A DNA stretch of 64,000 nucleotides. Origin: Ulota crispa. Its lineage: Eukaryota > Streptophyta > Bryopsida > Orthotrichales > Orthotrichaceae. Position 1 is the first letter of the stretch; each line of letters begins with the position of its first letter. The DNA lies in contig OY987247.1 of the NCBI GenBank assembly GCA_963920765.1, forward strand, positions 16,774,471-16,838,470, written 5' to 3'. Shown here piece after piece: positions 21,989 to 31,367 of the stretch. The translations under genes were made by a program, and so were the position numbers. The notes under the pieces were generated by a model. It saw nothing but the letters and a program-made list of their open reading frames with translations. It searched no databases and was not told the DNA's origin.

Positions 21989-22008
21989 CCAATAGGTGAC
22001 ACGTGTCA
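21989..22008 (+). promoter_or_regulatory. CCAAT motif and ACGT-core palindrome upstream of DSS1
   Basis: CCAAT at 21989-21993 is followed by the perfect 12-bp palindrome TGACACGTGTCA at 21997-22008. This contains an ACACGTGT core of the kind bound by plant bZIP and bHLH factors. It lies about 170 bp before the DSS1 ATG and just after a Tourist element. The regulatory role is inferred from position and motif only. Confidence 0.5.
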
Positions 22009-22176
22009 TGCGCATTAATGAACAGAAGCATTAAATGAAAATCATCCATCCCAAAGTCGGAGGACGTTTGGACAAAGTTGGAGGTAAGCTTACGGTTTGG
22101 GTTTGGCTGCTGCATTTGGTCGAGTCCCGCGAGACAACGAGATCGGAGCGGAGATTAGTAACATAACTTGGGAGCG

Positions 22177-22401
22177 ATGGCGGGGAGTACTGCCGCAACG
22201 GCGGTGAAGGACGTCGTGGAAGATCCCAAGCTGGACGTGTTCGAGGACGACGACGAGTTCGAAGAGTTCGAGAACGAGGTGTGGGACGATGAAGACGAAG
22301 GGAAAGGCGCTTTGCAGCAATGGGAGGACGACTGGGATGACGACGACGTCACCGATGATTTCTCCGTGCAGCTCAAGAAGGAGCTCGAGGCGGAGAAGTA
22401 G
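22177..22401 (+). CDS. DSS1: DSS1/SEM1 family protein, 26S proteasome lid subunit
   Basis: A 74-aa, strongly acidic protein. DSS1/SEM1 is a small disordered subunit of the 26S proteasome lid. It also stabilises BRCA2 in homologous recombination and joins the TREX-2 mRNA-export complex. The sequence shows the two conserved acidic-aromatic patches: FEDDDEFEEFENEVW near residues 22-36 and WEDDWDDDDVTDDFS near 49-63. The C-terminal helix LKKELEAEK follows. The first true ATG is at 22177; the open frame extends three codons upstream only through a TTG. The coding region has no intron. A family A foldback sits 384 bp downstream, probably in the 3' untranslated region or just beyond it. Length and motifs match the family, so I am confident. 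Confidence 0.95.
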   Translation: MAGSTAATAVKDVVEDPKLDVFEDDDEFEEFENEVWDDEDEGKGALQQWEDDWDDDDVTDDFSVQLKKELEAEK

Positions 22402-22464
22402 ATCGACCGTTGTCGTTCTTACTTCGTAGGTATTTCTTAATCGTTGTGCTTTGTTTCAAACCCT

Positions 22465-22608
22465 CGCTGCGTTGGTGGTGAAAAGTTTTAAACTTTAATA
22501 ATCGATGTTTTCGAGGATGCTTTAGGGTTTAAATCGCGCTGCGTTGGTGCTGTAGAGCTTTAAACTTAACAATCGATGTTTTCGAGGATGCGTTAGGGTT
22601 TGAAGCGC
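22465..22608. repeat. 72-bp tandem duplication in the DSS1 3' region
   Basis: Two diverged units starting CGCTGCGTTGGTG, at 22465 and 22537, each contain AATCGATGTTTTCGAGGATG and end near TTAGGGTTT. The spacing is 72 bp. It lies 64 bp after the DSS1 stop codon. Confidence 0.85.
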
Positions 22609-22784
22609 TTAACTTTGAGATGAAAATACAGCTTAATTTCGAGCAAGCTCTGCTGCTGTGTGGCTCCGGCTCGTTATTTCTTTTTCTTTTTCTTTTTGGC
22701 TGTGGACAATACGCTATTCGATTATATCTTACATGTCTTTACGCATGCTACTGACTATTTTGAGGATGTTAGGGTTATAATTAA

Positions 22785-23097
22785 GGGAAATTTTCATAGA
22801 TACCCCTGAAGTTTGCAATATTTTCATAGATACCCTTGTTTTTTCAGAAATATCACAAATACCCTTGGACCAAAAAAATTAGGCGTTTGTTTTGTTGTGC
22901 ATGCCACTTCCCTTCTTCCTTTGTGCACACACATAACAAGAAAGAAGTAGTGTGTGCAGAAAGGGAGAAAGAAGTGACATGCATAACAAAACAAATGCCC
23001 TAAATGTTTTGGTTCGAGGGTATTTGTGATATATCTGAAAAAGCAGGGGTATCTGTGAAAATATTGCAAACTTCATGGGTATCCATGAAATTTTCCC
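22785..23097. mobile_element. Mutator-like foldback MITE (family A), downstream of DSS1
   Basis: A 313-bp palindrome from GGGAAATTTTCATAG to CATGAAATTTTCCC. The flanking 9-mers TATAATTAA (22776-22784) and TATATTTAA (23098-23106) agree at 8 of 9 positions, which supports a 9-bp target duplication. It is closely similar in sequence and identical in length to the copy in PDF1B intron 3. Confidence 0.9.
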
Positions 23098-23870
23098 TAT
23101 ATTTAATTATTTCTAGAGCATCTGAATATATATAGGCTTTCTCGAGGTTGGTCTATATATGTCAGGCTAAATCGTTCTGACATGTACATTTATAATTTGT
23201 CATAATTGCTATTCATCCTTTTGTAGAAGAAAATTGTTCTCAGCATAGGCTTTGAGTGCACCTGCTATTTTTTCGTGACTTGTTGTAAGGTGCACTGCAT
23301 ATTCTGTGAGATGAATTTACAAATATACATCCCACTATATTTGACATGTGATTTTCTTTCACAGTTTTTTCGGAAGACTACAATTTCTGAACGTTTCGAA
23401 AGGAGCCGCATGATGCTGACGACTTGTAGTAAGAATGATTTCAATTGACGTACAATTGAAACCTGCACAGAAGGAGACGACGGTCCTTATGTGCAAGAAC
23501 TTTGTGTTTCGATCGGAAAAGGATTTCTTTTCAAGTCCTTTTCAATTGGACCTAACATGGTGTGATCAGTTTCTCAAGTAGAGAGAACTGTAATGTGATT
23601 TAACATGTGCAGCTGTTGAATGCAATCTCGCCAGTGATTCTCTTCACTGGATGATAAAAACTTGTGTGTTTAGTACTCCTCTGTTTTGAAATGTAAAGCC
23701 AGCTGCGCTATTTCGTTTCCATTTTCTATTGTTCTGGAATAGATTTCAATAGAGCACACGTGACTTGTTCCCTCGTTGCAATTTGCATAACGCTCTACAG
23801 AAAGCAAAGGACTTGGGTATCTACAGGTGTGGTAGATGTTATCTTATTACTAATGGAGGTGTCACAGAAA

Positions 23871-24208
23871 GGGAATTGATATATGTAACACACCTTTTTA
23901 ACTATTCTACCACACTTACTATATTAAAAATACAACTTCACATAGAAGTTGCAACTTTAGCTTTGTTTTTCAACTAAAGATATTGCATATAGTTTTTATT
24001 CAGAAATCTAAATTAAACTTAGCATAAATCTAAATTAAACTTAGCATAATTTAAATCTTTTACTAGTTACTATGAGTGGGATTTGGCTCTAAATAATAGA
24101 GCTAAATAATAAAATTGAAGTTGCAACTATTATGTCAAGCTATGTTTTTAGTTTAGTGATGTTTTTCCATTGATCCACATCAAAAAGACGTGGTACGTAT
24201 CAATTCAT
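23871..24208. mobile_element. Possible family E-related foldback
   Basis: The left end GGGAATTGATATATGTAACA matches the family E terminus. The right end GTGGTACGTATCAATTCA is the approximate inverted partner. The interior also has inverted GAAGTTGCAACT blocks. No 9-bp target duplication is evident. Confidence 0.5.
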
Positions 24209-24715
24209 TGTGCTACAATAGTTTTTGTAGTTCATTAGGAAATATATGGGGCATCAATAAGGTATTTATAAACAAATCTAGCCCTCCATATGTTTTGTTC
24301 CTGATGTGGGGAACTAACTCTTGCATATGGCCCAAGAAATTTAATTTAAAAAATCCGAAAAAATAAAAAAACAAAAAAAAATCTTAGAAAAAACAAGAAA
24401 CTTTTTTTTTTTTTTTTTTTTTTTAATTTTAAATTTAAAAAAAATTAATGTGGCACCAATAGTGCCACGTCAGCTTGTGCATGATTTTATTGGGAACTGG
24501 GTTCCCATGGCTAAGGACCCTCCCAAACTCACGGCCTTATTGGGGCCCCATATTTTTCCTAATGTGTGACCCCTATGACATCAGTTCTGTATGATACAAC
24601 AAAAGATTACAAGCAATTTGTAATTCTAAAAGGGTTTGGAAATTTGAGTCTTGAGCCAAGTGGTTCTAACCCTAAGAGTGGAAGGGGAGTTCAAAACTTG
24701 TAGATTTGCATTAAG

Positions 24716-25017
24716 CATTACAAGGGATTTGGACCCCCAAAGGGGCTGTGAGTTTTTCTGTTCTCAATGTTGGGAACTAGCCCTACTGGTCGTTAGAAAA
24801 TTTAATTTAAAAATAAATAAATAAATAAATAAATTAAAAAAAAACTTTTTTTTAAATTTATTTTTTCAAAAAAAAAAAGTAATAAAATAATACAAGTTGA
24901 CGTGATCGATGTAATGCTAGCCTGGCTTATAGCACACTGTCCATGTGGAAGGTGTTTCCACAACTCCCATGGATTTGAGAGAAGGGGCCTCTTTGGGGGT
25001 CCAAATCCCTTGTAATG
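24716..25017. repeat. Foldback element with simple-sequence centre
   Basis: CATTACAAGGGATTTGGACC at the left pairs with GGTCCAAATCCCTTGTAATG at the right. The interior carries an (AAAT)n microsatellite near 24813-24836 and poly-A and poly-T runs. The region just upstream (24294-24560) has a similar layout with a long poly-T near 24400-24424 and may be a related element. Confidence 0.7.
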
Positions 25018-25111
25018 ACTTTTGCAAGTTCTTTCCTTCCATGATTTTGATTTAGAGCCTTGCATAAATAAGCATGAAACACCCAACAATCATACTAGTC
25101 AAACAACTTAA

Positions 25112-25340
25112 TCCCTAAGCGTCCCAGCGACAGGATCCTATCGTTGGGGATCCCAAGTTTATCTCACTTTTTCTCTCAATCTGTACTATGGAAAAAGTCG
25201 GGGCTGGTCCCTATCAGCAAAGAACGTAGTCCTTTTTCAGATCCTACGATCACTTTTTTTGAATGTAATTTTCTAAGCTATGGTGGCCATTAAACCCCCC
25301 GTTTTCTCCTAAACCCTAAACAACTTTGGGTGCTCAAGGG
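25112..25340. mobile_element. TTAA-flanked small element
   Basis: It starts TCCCTAAGCGTCCC after TTAA (25108-25111) and ends GGTGCTCAAGGG before TTAA (25341-25344). The inverted ends are imperfect. It is 229 bp with no coding sequence. Confidence 0.5.
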
Positions 25341-25494
25341 TTAAGAAAAAACAAGAGTTTCTTTCTAATCTTACTTGGATTTTTTACTTTGTTTCATACT
25401 CCTATTGTAGGGGCTAATTTTGAGGGTTGTTGTATAAGTATCATTTTAGATCTCCTAGTTGACAAAAAAAACCAATTATAAAGGCTGGTCATAC

Positions 25495-26072
25495 CTGGCT
25501 TGTTCAAAAGTTTCCATCTACTTTTGAATGCCTTCAAACTCCTCATTTTAATGAAACAATGTCCAAATTGACAAAAAAATGTCTAAATTTACACGTCCAA
25601 ATTGATAGTGTTCCCTTGTAGTGTCTCAAGTTCTATTCTTGCTTTTCAAAAAGGTGGCCCTTGCAATTCAGTGTGCCCTATAAATAGTCATTTGACCATT
25701 CATCAAGGAGATTATAGATAGAGCTTACTAGACTTAGCTTGATTAGTGCAATGAAGGGCCATTTCTAAACACTCTAGGATGGAATGCCTTGAGAGGGTTT
25801 TGAAAGGTCCTGAGGCATTTATCATCTACTTTTAGCAAATGCTAGGTTTTGGGAGGGCGCTGGTGGCAATGCTCTTAGCAGTGGCCCTTCAAAAAACTAT
25901 TCATTCTAAGTCTAGTAAGCTTTATCTTATATTTTCCTTGAAGAATGGTCAAATGCCTATTTATGAGGCATGTTGAAGTGCAAGAGCCACCTTTTTGAAG
26001 AGCACGGGTGGAAATCAAGGAGTATGAGGGTCCTCCAAAAATAGATGAAAACCTTGGAACGTGCCAGAACTA
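25495..26072. repeat. Large imperfect foldback, ~580 bp
   Basis: Blocks on the left (ATTTGACCATTCATCAAGG; GCTTACTAGACTTAG; AAAAAGGTGGC) recur as reverse complements on the right (CCTTGAAGAATGGTCAAAT; CTAAGTCTAGTAAGC; GCCACCTTTTT) in mirrored order around about 25830. The outer borders, and so the target duplication, are not clear. Confidence 0.75.
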
Positions 26073-26199
26073 GTGGAGATGTTCTAAAGGCGCAACCTTT
26101 TGGTATCCTGAATCATATGAAATATATGAAAATGTTGAAATATCAAATTTAGTGTAGACAACAGCAATTACTATGATCCACGGTTACTTGAGACTTTCA

Positions 26200-26861
26200 G
26201 GCCCGGTTCAGACTAGCAATCGAACAAATCATGAAATCTGGCACACCGTCCGATGTTTCATCCACTAGGATCACTTCCACATCATCCAGTTGTTGGGTGT
26301 GTTATTTCAAGAGTGTTCCTCTACCGGCCAAGTTTGGTACTACCTTTGGAGCAAGCCCCAAACTTTCACTATCTTGTCAGTTGTCGTGGACATTTAGGTT
26401 GGTAACATGGCAAGTTGAAGTACTGGTCAAATCCTAAGTTTGAACCCTTCAACAGACTAAACTAATACTTCCTCCGTCATTTTACACAAAATGTTATATA
26501 TTAAGCTAAAAAAGAACCATTTTTCAAAAAAAATTGACATATGAATAGAGTTTGATGTCCTCCTATTGTTATGAAATTTTGAGTTTCAAATTAGTTTTCA
26601 AAATGTGGTTTCAAAGTGCTTGAAAATTGAATTTTTGAGGCCTTTTTGAAAAACACCGGTGATCACTCACTTGATGGCATGGGATTGGTTAGCATGCCCA
26701 TACTTTTGGACTATGTGCAAGTGTCGCTAGCTCCCTTCCTCCTCCAACAAGAAGATCATTTTGGGACACTAAATAAAAGTCAACAGGAAAATCATTTTTG
26801 GACAGAGGGAATGTTTCATCCAATCGTTCAAGATAATCCGGTCGTTAGTCTGGACCGGGCC
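26200..26861. mobile_element. Tourist-like MITE (family F), copy 2, carrying a nested Stowaway
   Basis: The ends are GGCCCGGTTCAGACTAGC and TTAGTCTGGACCGGGCC, with TCA on both sides (26197-26199 and 26862-26864), a 3-bp target duplication. Its interior follows the intact copy at 21642-21962 until about 26467 and resumes at about 26813. It ends 204 bp before the RPL10A start codon, so it lies in the promoter region. Confidence 0.85.
26468..26812. mobile_element. Stowaway-like MITE nested in Tourist
   Basis: It begins CTTCCTCCGTC after TA and ends near GACAGAGGGAAT, the inverted Stowaway terminus. Removing it restores the order of blocks seen in the intact Tourist copy (AACAG... then TTCATCCAATCG). 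The right TA is not preserved. Confidence 0.65.
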
Positions 26862-26980
26862 TCATGCAACCCCTATTGCTGATGTCCTTGTGCCGGCAGG
26901 CCTCGTTCTCTCGGTCCCGAACCTATCGGTCCGGACCCGAGCCTGAATTAGGTTTCGAACAATTTCGTTAAAGGATCTCC

Positions 26981-26988
26981 TAGGGTTT
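26981..26988 (+). promoter_or_regulatory. Telo-box upstream of RPL10A
   Basis: TAGGGTTT (AAACCCTA on the other strand) lies 78 bp before the start codon. Telo-boxes are characteristic of plant ribosomal protein and translation gene promoters. Two further telomere-like units (TTAGGGTTAGGGTTT) lie in intron 1 near 27348-27363. Confidence 0.6.
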
Positions 26989-27065
26989 CCCAGAGCTTTC
27001 TCTTTCAGCTTCGCAGCGTGGTTGCTGCCTCCTGTGACCTTGTCCCATTCAATTCTGCCGCAGCC

Positions 27066-29100
27066 ATGAGGTTAGTTTCTACCTTTCTATTGCGCTCAAA
27101 ACAAAACTTTTCTCTTAGTTCTTTAGTGATGGATTATGTGGATTTGTTATTGCACGGTTTCACTCAGCGTGTGCGGAGTCGCCGCTTTCCGCAAATGAGT
27201 CCCCGGGTTCAATCCGAGGGAGCGAACCTCTCTTCGAGGGATTCGCTTTGTCTTCGTCCTTGTATTCATGCTTTTGTTGAAACAGTCGTTTGCTTTTTCT
27301 GATTGTGATCATGCAAGGGGTCACCATGAGGTGTGATTAGGTTTTGAGATTAGGGTTAGGGTTTGAGATCGTTGTTTGTGATGTTGTGCTCTTCGCTGCA
27401 GTAAGCTTCAGAGCGATGTCCTCCGGGAGGCTATCTCCCAGATTACTGCTGGGGCGAAGGAGAAGAACCGGAAGTTCACGGAGACCGTGGAGCTTCAGAT
27501 TGGTTTGAAGAACTACGATCCCCAGAAAGACAAACGTTTCAGTGGCTCTGTAAAGCTGCCCCACATTCCTCGCCCCAAGATGAGGGTGTGCATGCTCGGG
27601 GATGCTCAGCATGTCGAGGAGGTACTCATCCTATAAATCGTTCTATCTTTGGGATATTGTATACCTGAACTTTGTTTATGGTGTTTGAGCTACACGTTGG
27701 TTGCTAATGCTAAATGATCTCCTACGAACATGACACAATTTATCCAAACCTTATCTTATTGTTCAGAAAGATATTATTGTGAATCTCTAATAAATTTGAA
27801 CACTTAATGTTGGACCACGCATTGCCAACATTGTACCCAATGCCGTCACTCTCTACACAAGGTAGTCAGCCTAGAACTTAAATCTACACAAGATAGTCAT
27901 TCTAGAACTTAAATCTAGGTACACCATAGATAGCTTATTGATGTTAACCAAAATGATAAGCTATCTATGGTGTACCTAGATTTAAGTTCTCGAATGACTA
28001 CTCTATGTAGAGAGTGATGGCATTAGGCACAATGTGGTAATGGGTGCTCCTACATTTAGTATGACAATATCAACCCGACAAAGCTTGATCATACTTGTTA
28101 AGTTTCTTAGGGTTAAGATCATATTTAATTTTCTCTGTAGAACGTGTTGCCAGACCATCTGATGCTTTAATGGCTTATGTTTAACTGATTTTAATTGCAG
28201 GCGAACAAGATCGGCATGGAGTGCATGGATGTCGAGAGCTTGAAGAAGATGAACAAGAACAAGAAGCTCGTGAAGAAGCTGGCGAAGAAGTACCACGCTT
28301 TTCTGGCATCCGAATCTGTCATTAAGCAGATTCCCAGGTTGCTTGGCCCTGGTTTGAACAAGGCCGGGAAGTTCCCTGCCCTTGTGTCGCACCAGGAATC
28401 CCTGGAGGCTAAGATGATGGAAACCAAGGCCATGGTGAAGTTCCAGTTGAAGAAGGTTCTGTGCATGGGTGTGGCCATCGGCAACTGTGAAATGGAGGAG
28501 AAGCAAATCTTTCAGAACACTCAGATGAGCGTCAACTTCCTCGTGTCATTGCTGAAAAAGAACTGGCAGAATGTAAGATCTCTTGGCGTGTCCGATTTGG
28601 CTTGTAATTTGTTCGTAAACTTACTTCTTTTGCACTAAGGTAGCAATACCCATAACCATCATTATACCCATAACCATCACTAAAATCTTGGAAAATCTGT
28701 GGAAGTGTATAGATGTATTCACAATGATGTACAACATGTGAACATGAAACCTTAGTGTTAGGATTAGGTGCAATTGCAGTCGGCTCTTTAAAAATTCACA
28801 ACTTATTCTCACAGTATCTAAATAATACATTCGAAAGTGCAAACTCATCATTTTTCTCTTGCTAATAGGATCCTATAATTTGCTAGATGTTTATTAATAA
28901 TCATCATGTTCAAAACCCTTAATTTGACGGTTATGGGTGCTGCTACCTTACTGACATTCTCCGTAAACAATTCCACTGCTCTGAATGGAGTTCAGTTTTT
29001 TTTTGGTGCTGGTTTCTTACATTTACTTTACACCATGTCACTGCAGGTTCGTGTGCTCTACTTGAAGACTACCATGGGTACTCCCATCCGTATCTACTAG
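27066..29100 (+). CDS. RPL10A: 60S ribosomal protein L10a (uL1), 4 exons
   Basis: uL1 forms the L1 stalk of the large ribosomal subunit, which helps move deacylated tRNA out of the E site. Exons 27066-27070, 27402-27621, 28201-28572 and 29047-29100 join in frame to 216 aa, the normal family length. The first exon is only 5 nt (ATG plus AG), and the second codon is completed across intron 1, giving [12 protein letters not shown]. Family features include the [20 protein letters not shown] region, [22 protein letters not shown] near residue 120, and the C-terminal [10 protein letters not shown]. Introns 2 and 3 each carry a MITE (27797-28062 and 28638-28948). A telo-box lies upstream. Nothing suggests loss of function. 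Confidence 0.96.
27797..28062. mobile_element. Family C foldback MITE in RPL10A intron 2
   Basis: Long inverted arms meet near 27950. The block GATAGCTTATTGATG pairs across the centre with GATAAGCTATCTATG, with GTACACC...AGATTTAAGTTCT outside. The outer right end GGGTGCTCCTAC resembles family B ends. The left arm has a ~33-bp internal duplication containing CTAGAACTTAAATCTA. A relative is at 51116-51457. Confidence 0.75.
28638..28948. mobile_element. Family B MITE in RPL10A intron 3
   Basis: The ends are AGGTAGCAATACCC and GGGTGCTGCTACCT, flanked by TA (28636-28637 and 28949-28950). The 311-bp body matches 54479-54792 and the split copy at 2874-4169. At about 28892 it contains the single TTAA (GTTTATTAATAATCATC) that represents the empty site of the TTAA element at 3134-3854. 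Confidence 0.85.
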
Positions 29101-30133
29101 TTTCTTATCAGGTAGACAGTCCCGGGCTACACGCTGGCTTTGTGTTGCTGTATTCCAGTAGATACTGTGGAATTGATCTTTTATTCTAATGCCACACTTT
29201 CTATGACTGAATGCCAATCTTGCACATATCGGAGTTCTGTTGTATGTGGTAAGTAGTCGTTTGTATCCTAATGGTGGTTGCTAAGCTACTCTAGAATGAA
29301 GCGCATTCTTTTGTTATAAATGAGTTACTTCCGTTCTTTGCTCCCTTGTTCAACTCATCCTTCACAGACACGTATACGAAGTGCAGATTCTATGTTCTGC
29401 AAGTTGTCTTTCGCACTTCTATGTAAGTTTGGTGGAGTGTAGAAATGCTACCTGTTCAAAAGCGAACTTTTCTCATGAGTATCCTTCATACGTGCGAGTA
29501 CGAGGTAATCAACTTAAACCTCACCAACCATATTACATTTGCGCACACTTATTATGTTTTCCGACAACCGGTTCATTCCAACAAGGTTAATGTGGTCGTA
29601 CGGCGTTATGATGGCTCTCTCACATTAACTAGGCACACTTGCAGAGCGACAATCGCCATTTGAGTGTAGTTATTTGAACATGGCAAATGTTAATATCTAC
29701 GCTTTCCATCCTCACGCGGAGCACATGATTTGAGCCAAAAATTTAACAGCTGAATCATATGCATGTACCAGTACATTTATACGTAATTAGAATACTAGAC
29801 TACTAGAGTCAATAATTGCATTGACATACTTATGGATTCTCCATGGTGGAACCTTTTCGAAACAAATCAGAGATACATGGACATCATCTTTCTTTGCTGT
29901 ACATGATGGAACTCCCTACTCTTGCTGGGTTGATACAGAGTGCTGCTTGTGTTACGGATCTCATTTCTGAACACAAGCGAGGGTTCACTATAGCTAAATG
30001 CTAATGTAATTGCGACACTCTAGTACATTCTGAAACACGAGAAAATATGCTGTTTAGGGATCACAATTTAGGTTGGGTCTGGTTTATCTCTGATTATGAG
30101 ACCTCACAACTCCAGCTGTGAAGACTTCAACCC
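29101..30133. other. RPL10A 3' region and intergenic sequence
   Basis: The first part is probably the RPL10A 3' untranslated region. After about 29400 I see no gene; the open frames at 29381-29663 have no family signature. I did not recognise a repeat here. Confidence 0.4.
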
Positions 30134-30799
30134 TTAACCCACTGAAAACAGGGGCTGTAAGCTTAGATTTGGAATTGACCCAAATATGGACCCATTTTCA
30201 ATAATCCAACCCTACAAATGGAAAGTACACCTTGTTTATTGTAAAGCACTAAAATTTCAGCTAGATCTACCATTGGAGGTGAAATATTATAATGATTGTA
30301 TGCGAAAAATCTCTTGTGTTTCATGCTTGTATAGTTTTGAATGTTAACCTTTCATGCAAGCTTTGATTGAGAAGAGCCTTACATTTCTAAAGGGTTTCGC
30401 ACCTTTCTAACAAGACTAGTTTCACACAAAATAGACAAAAATAGCAATCACAAGGTGTAGCCAAGTGGATAAAAAGGGTCAAAAAACCCACTTTCTTTGC
30501 TACCCTAAAATGGTTCTACAAGAAATTTGATAATTATTTTGGAAAATCCAATTGGTGAAAACAATCAAGAATTGGCCTTAAATGTAGGATGACAAATTTT
30601 AAAGCCAAAATGACAACAATATTCAGTAGATCTTCAAATACTACAATTATACTACTACTGTATATGAAAACAATACAAGCGTATTTCTTAAGCAATTTGA
30701 AGTTTTATAGAATTGTGCAATTGAAATTTGACATTCTTCTTGCATACTTGATGTATTGTGTTGTTGTTTTGATCTTTCTTTGACAAAAATTAGATACGT

Positions 30800-31317
30800 T
30801 GTCGTGATGTAAATCATGGCATATAGTAAAAATAAATAAAATTGTTAGTTTATAGTATGTGTGAGGTGTTGTACTCTTTTTCCTTCATCCGCGGTTTTGT
30901 CCTTGATTTAGTAAGATTTTCTTGGATAAGGTTTTAATGAGGCAACATCATTTTGGAAGTGTTAATTAACTGAAGTTCCTTAAAATATATTCTAAGAGGG
31001 ATTTGTAAATCAATGGTTTAGAAGGATTTTTACTTTGGAGTTTTAATTTTGGGTAAAAGATGACTTTTTACTTTTATATTCTCTTTCCATATGATATATC
31101 TGAAATTCTACTTAGGAGAAAAATGTTCATTGAAACCACAATATATTTTTATATACTTTGATTCATATTTTGATGTGTTTTGTTCTCTTATATTTTGATC
31201 ATCTTAGAGAATTACTTTGATAGTGATTGTGTGCATATTGTCTCTTGCTTGATTTACTAAGACAGTCGCAGCCAGACATCTCGAGTGTTCTCAAAGCGTG
31301 TTCCTCTCTACTCGACA
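30800..31317 (+). repeat. 5' LTR of the gypsy element
   Basis: It runs from TGTCGTGATGTAAATCATGG to CTACTCGACA and matches the 3' LTR along its length. The sequence after it (TTTGGTGCTTCCACTGAG, 31318-31335) is where the primer-binding site should be; I could not assign the tRNA. Confidence 0.92.
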
Positions 31318-31367
31318 TTTGGTGCTTCCACTGAGAAAGCTTTGGAGCGATTGTTGAAGTTGGTAAT

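Noticed and set aside
27150-27230. Possible tRNA gene because of GGTTCAATCC, a B-box match
   Set aside because: No matching A-box and no cloverleaf could be drawn around it in RPL10A intron 1.
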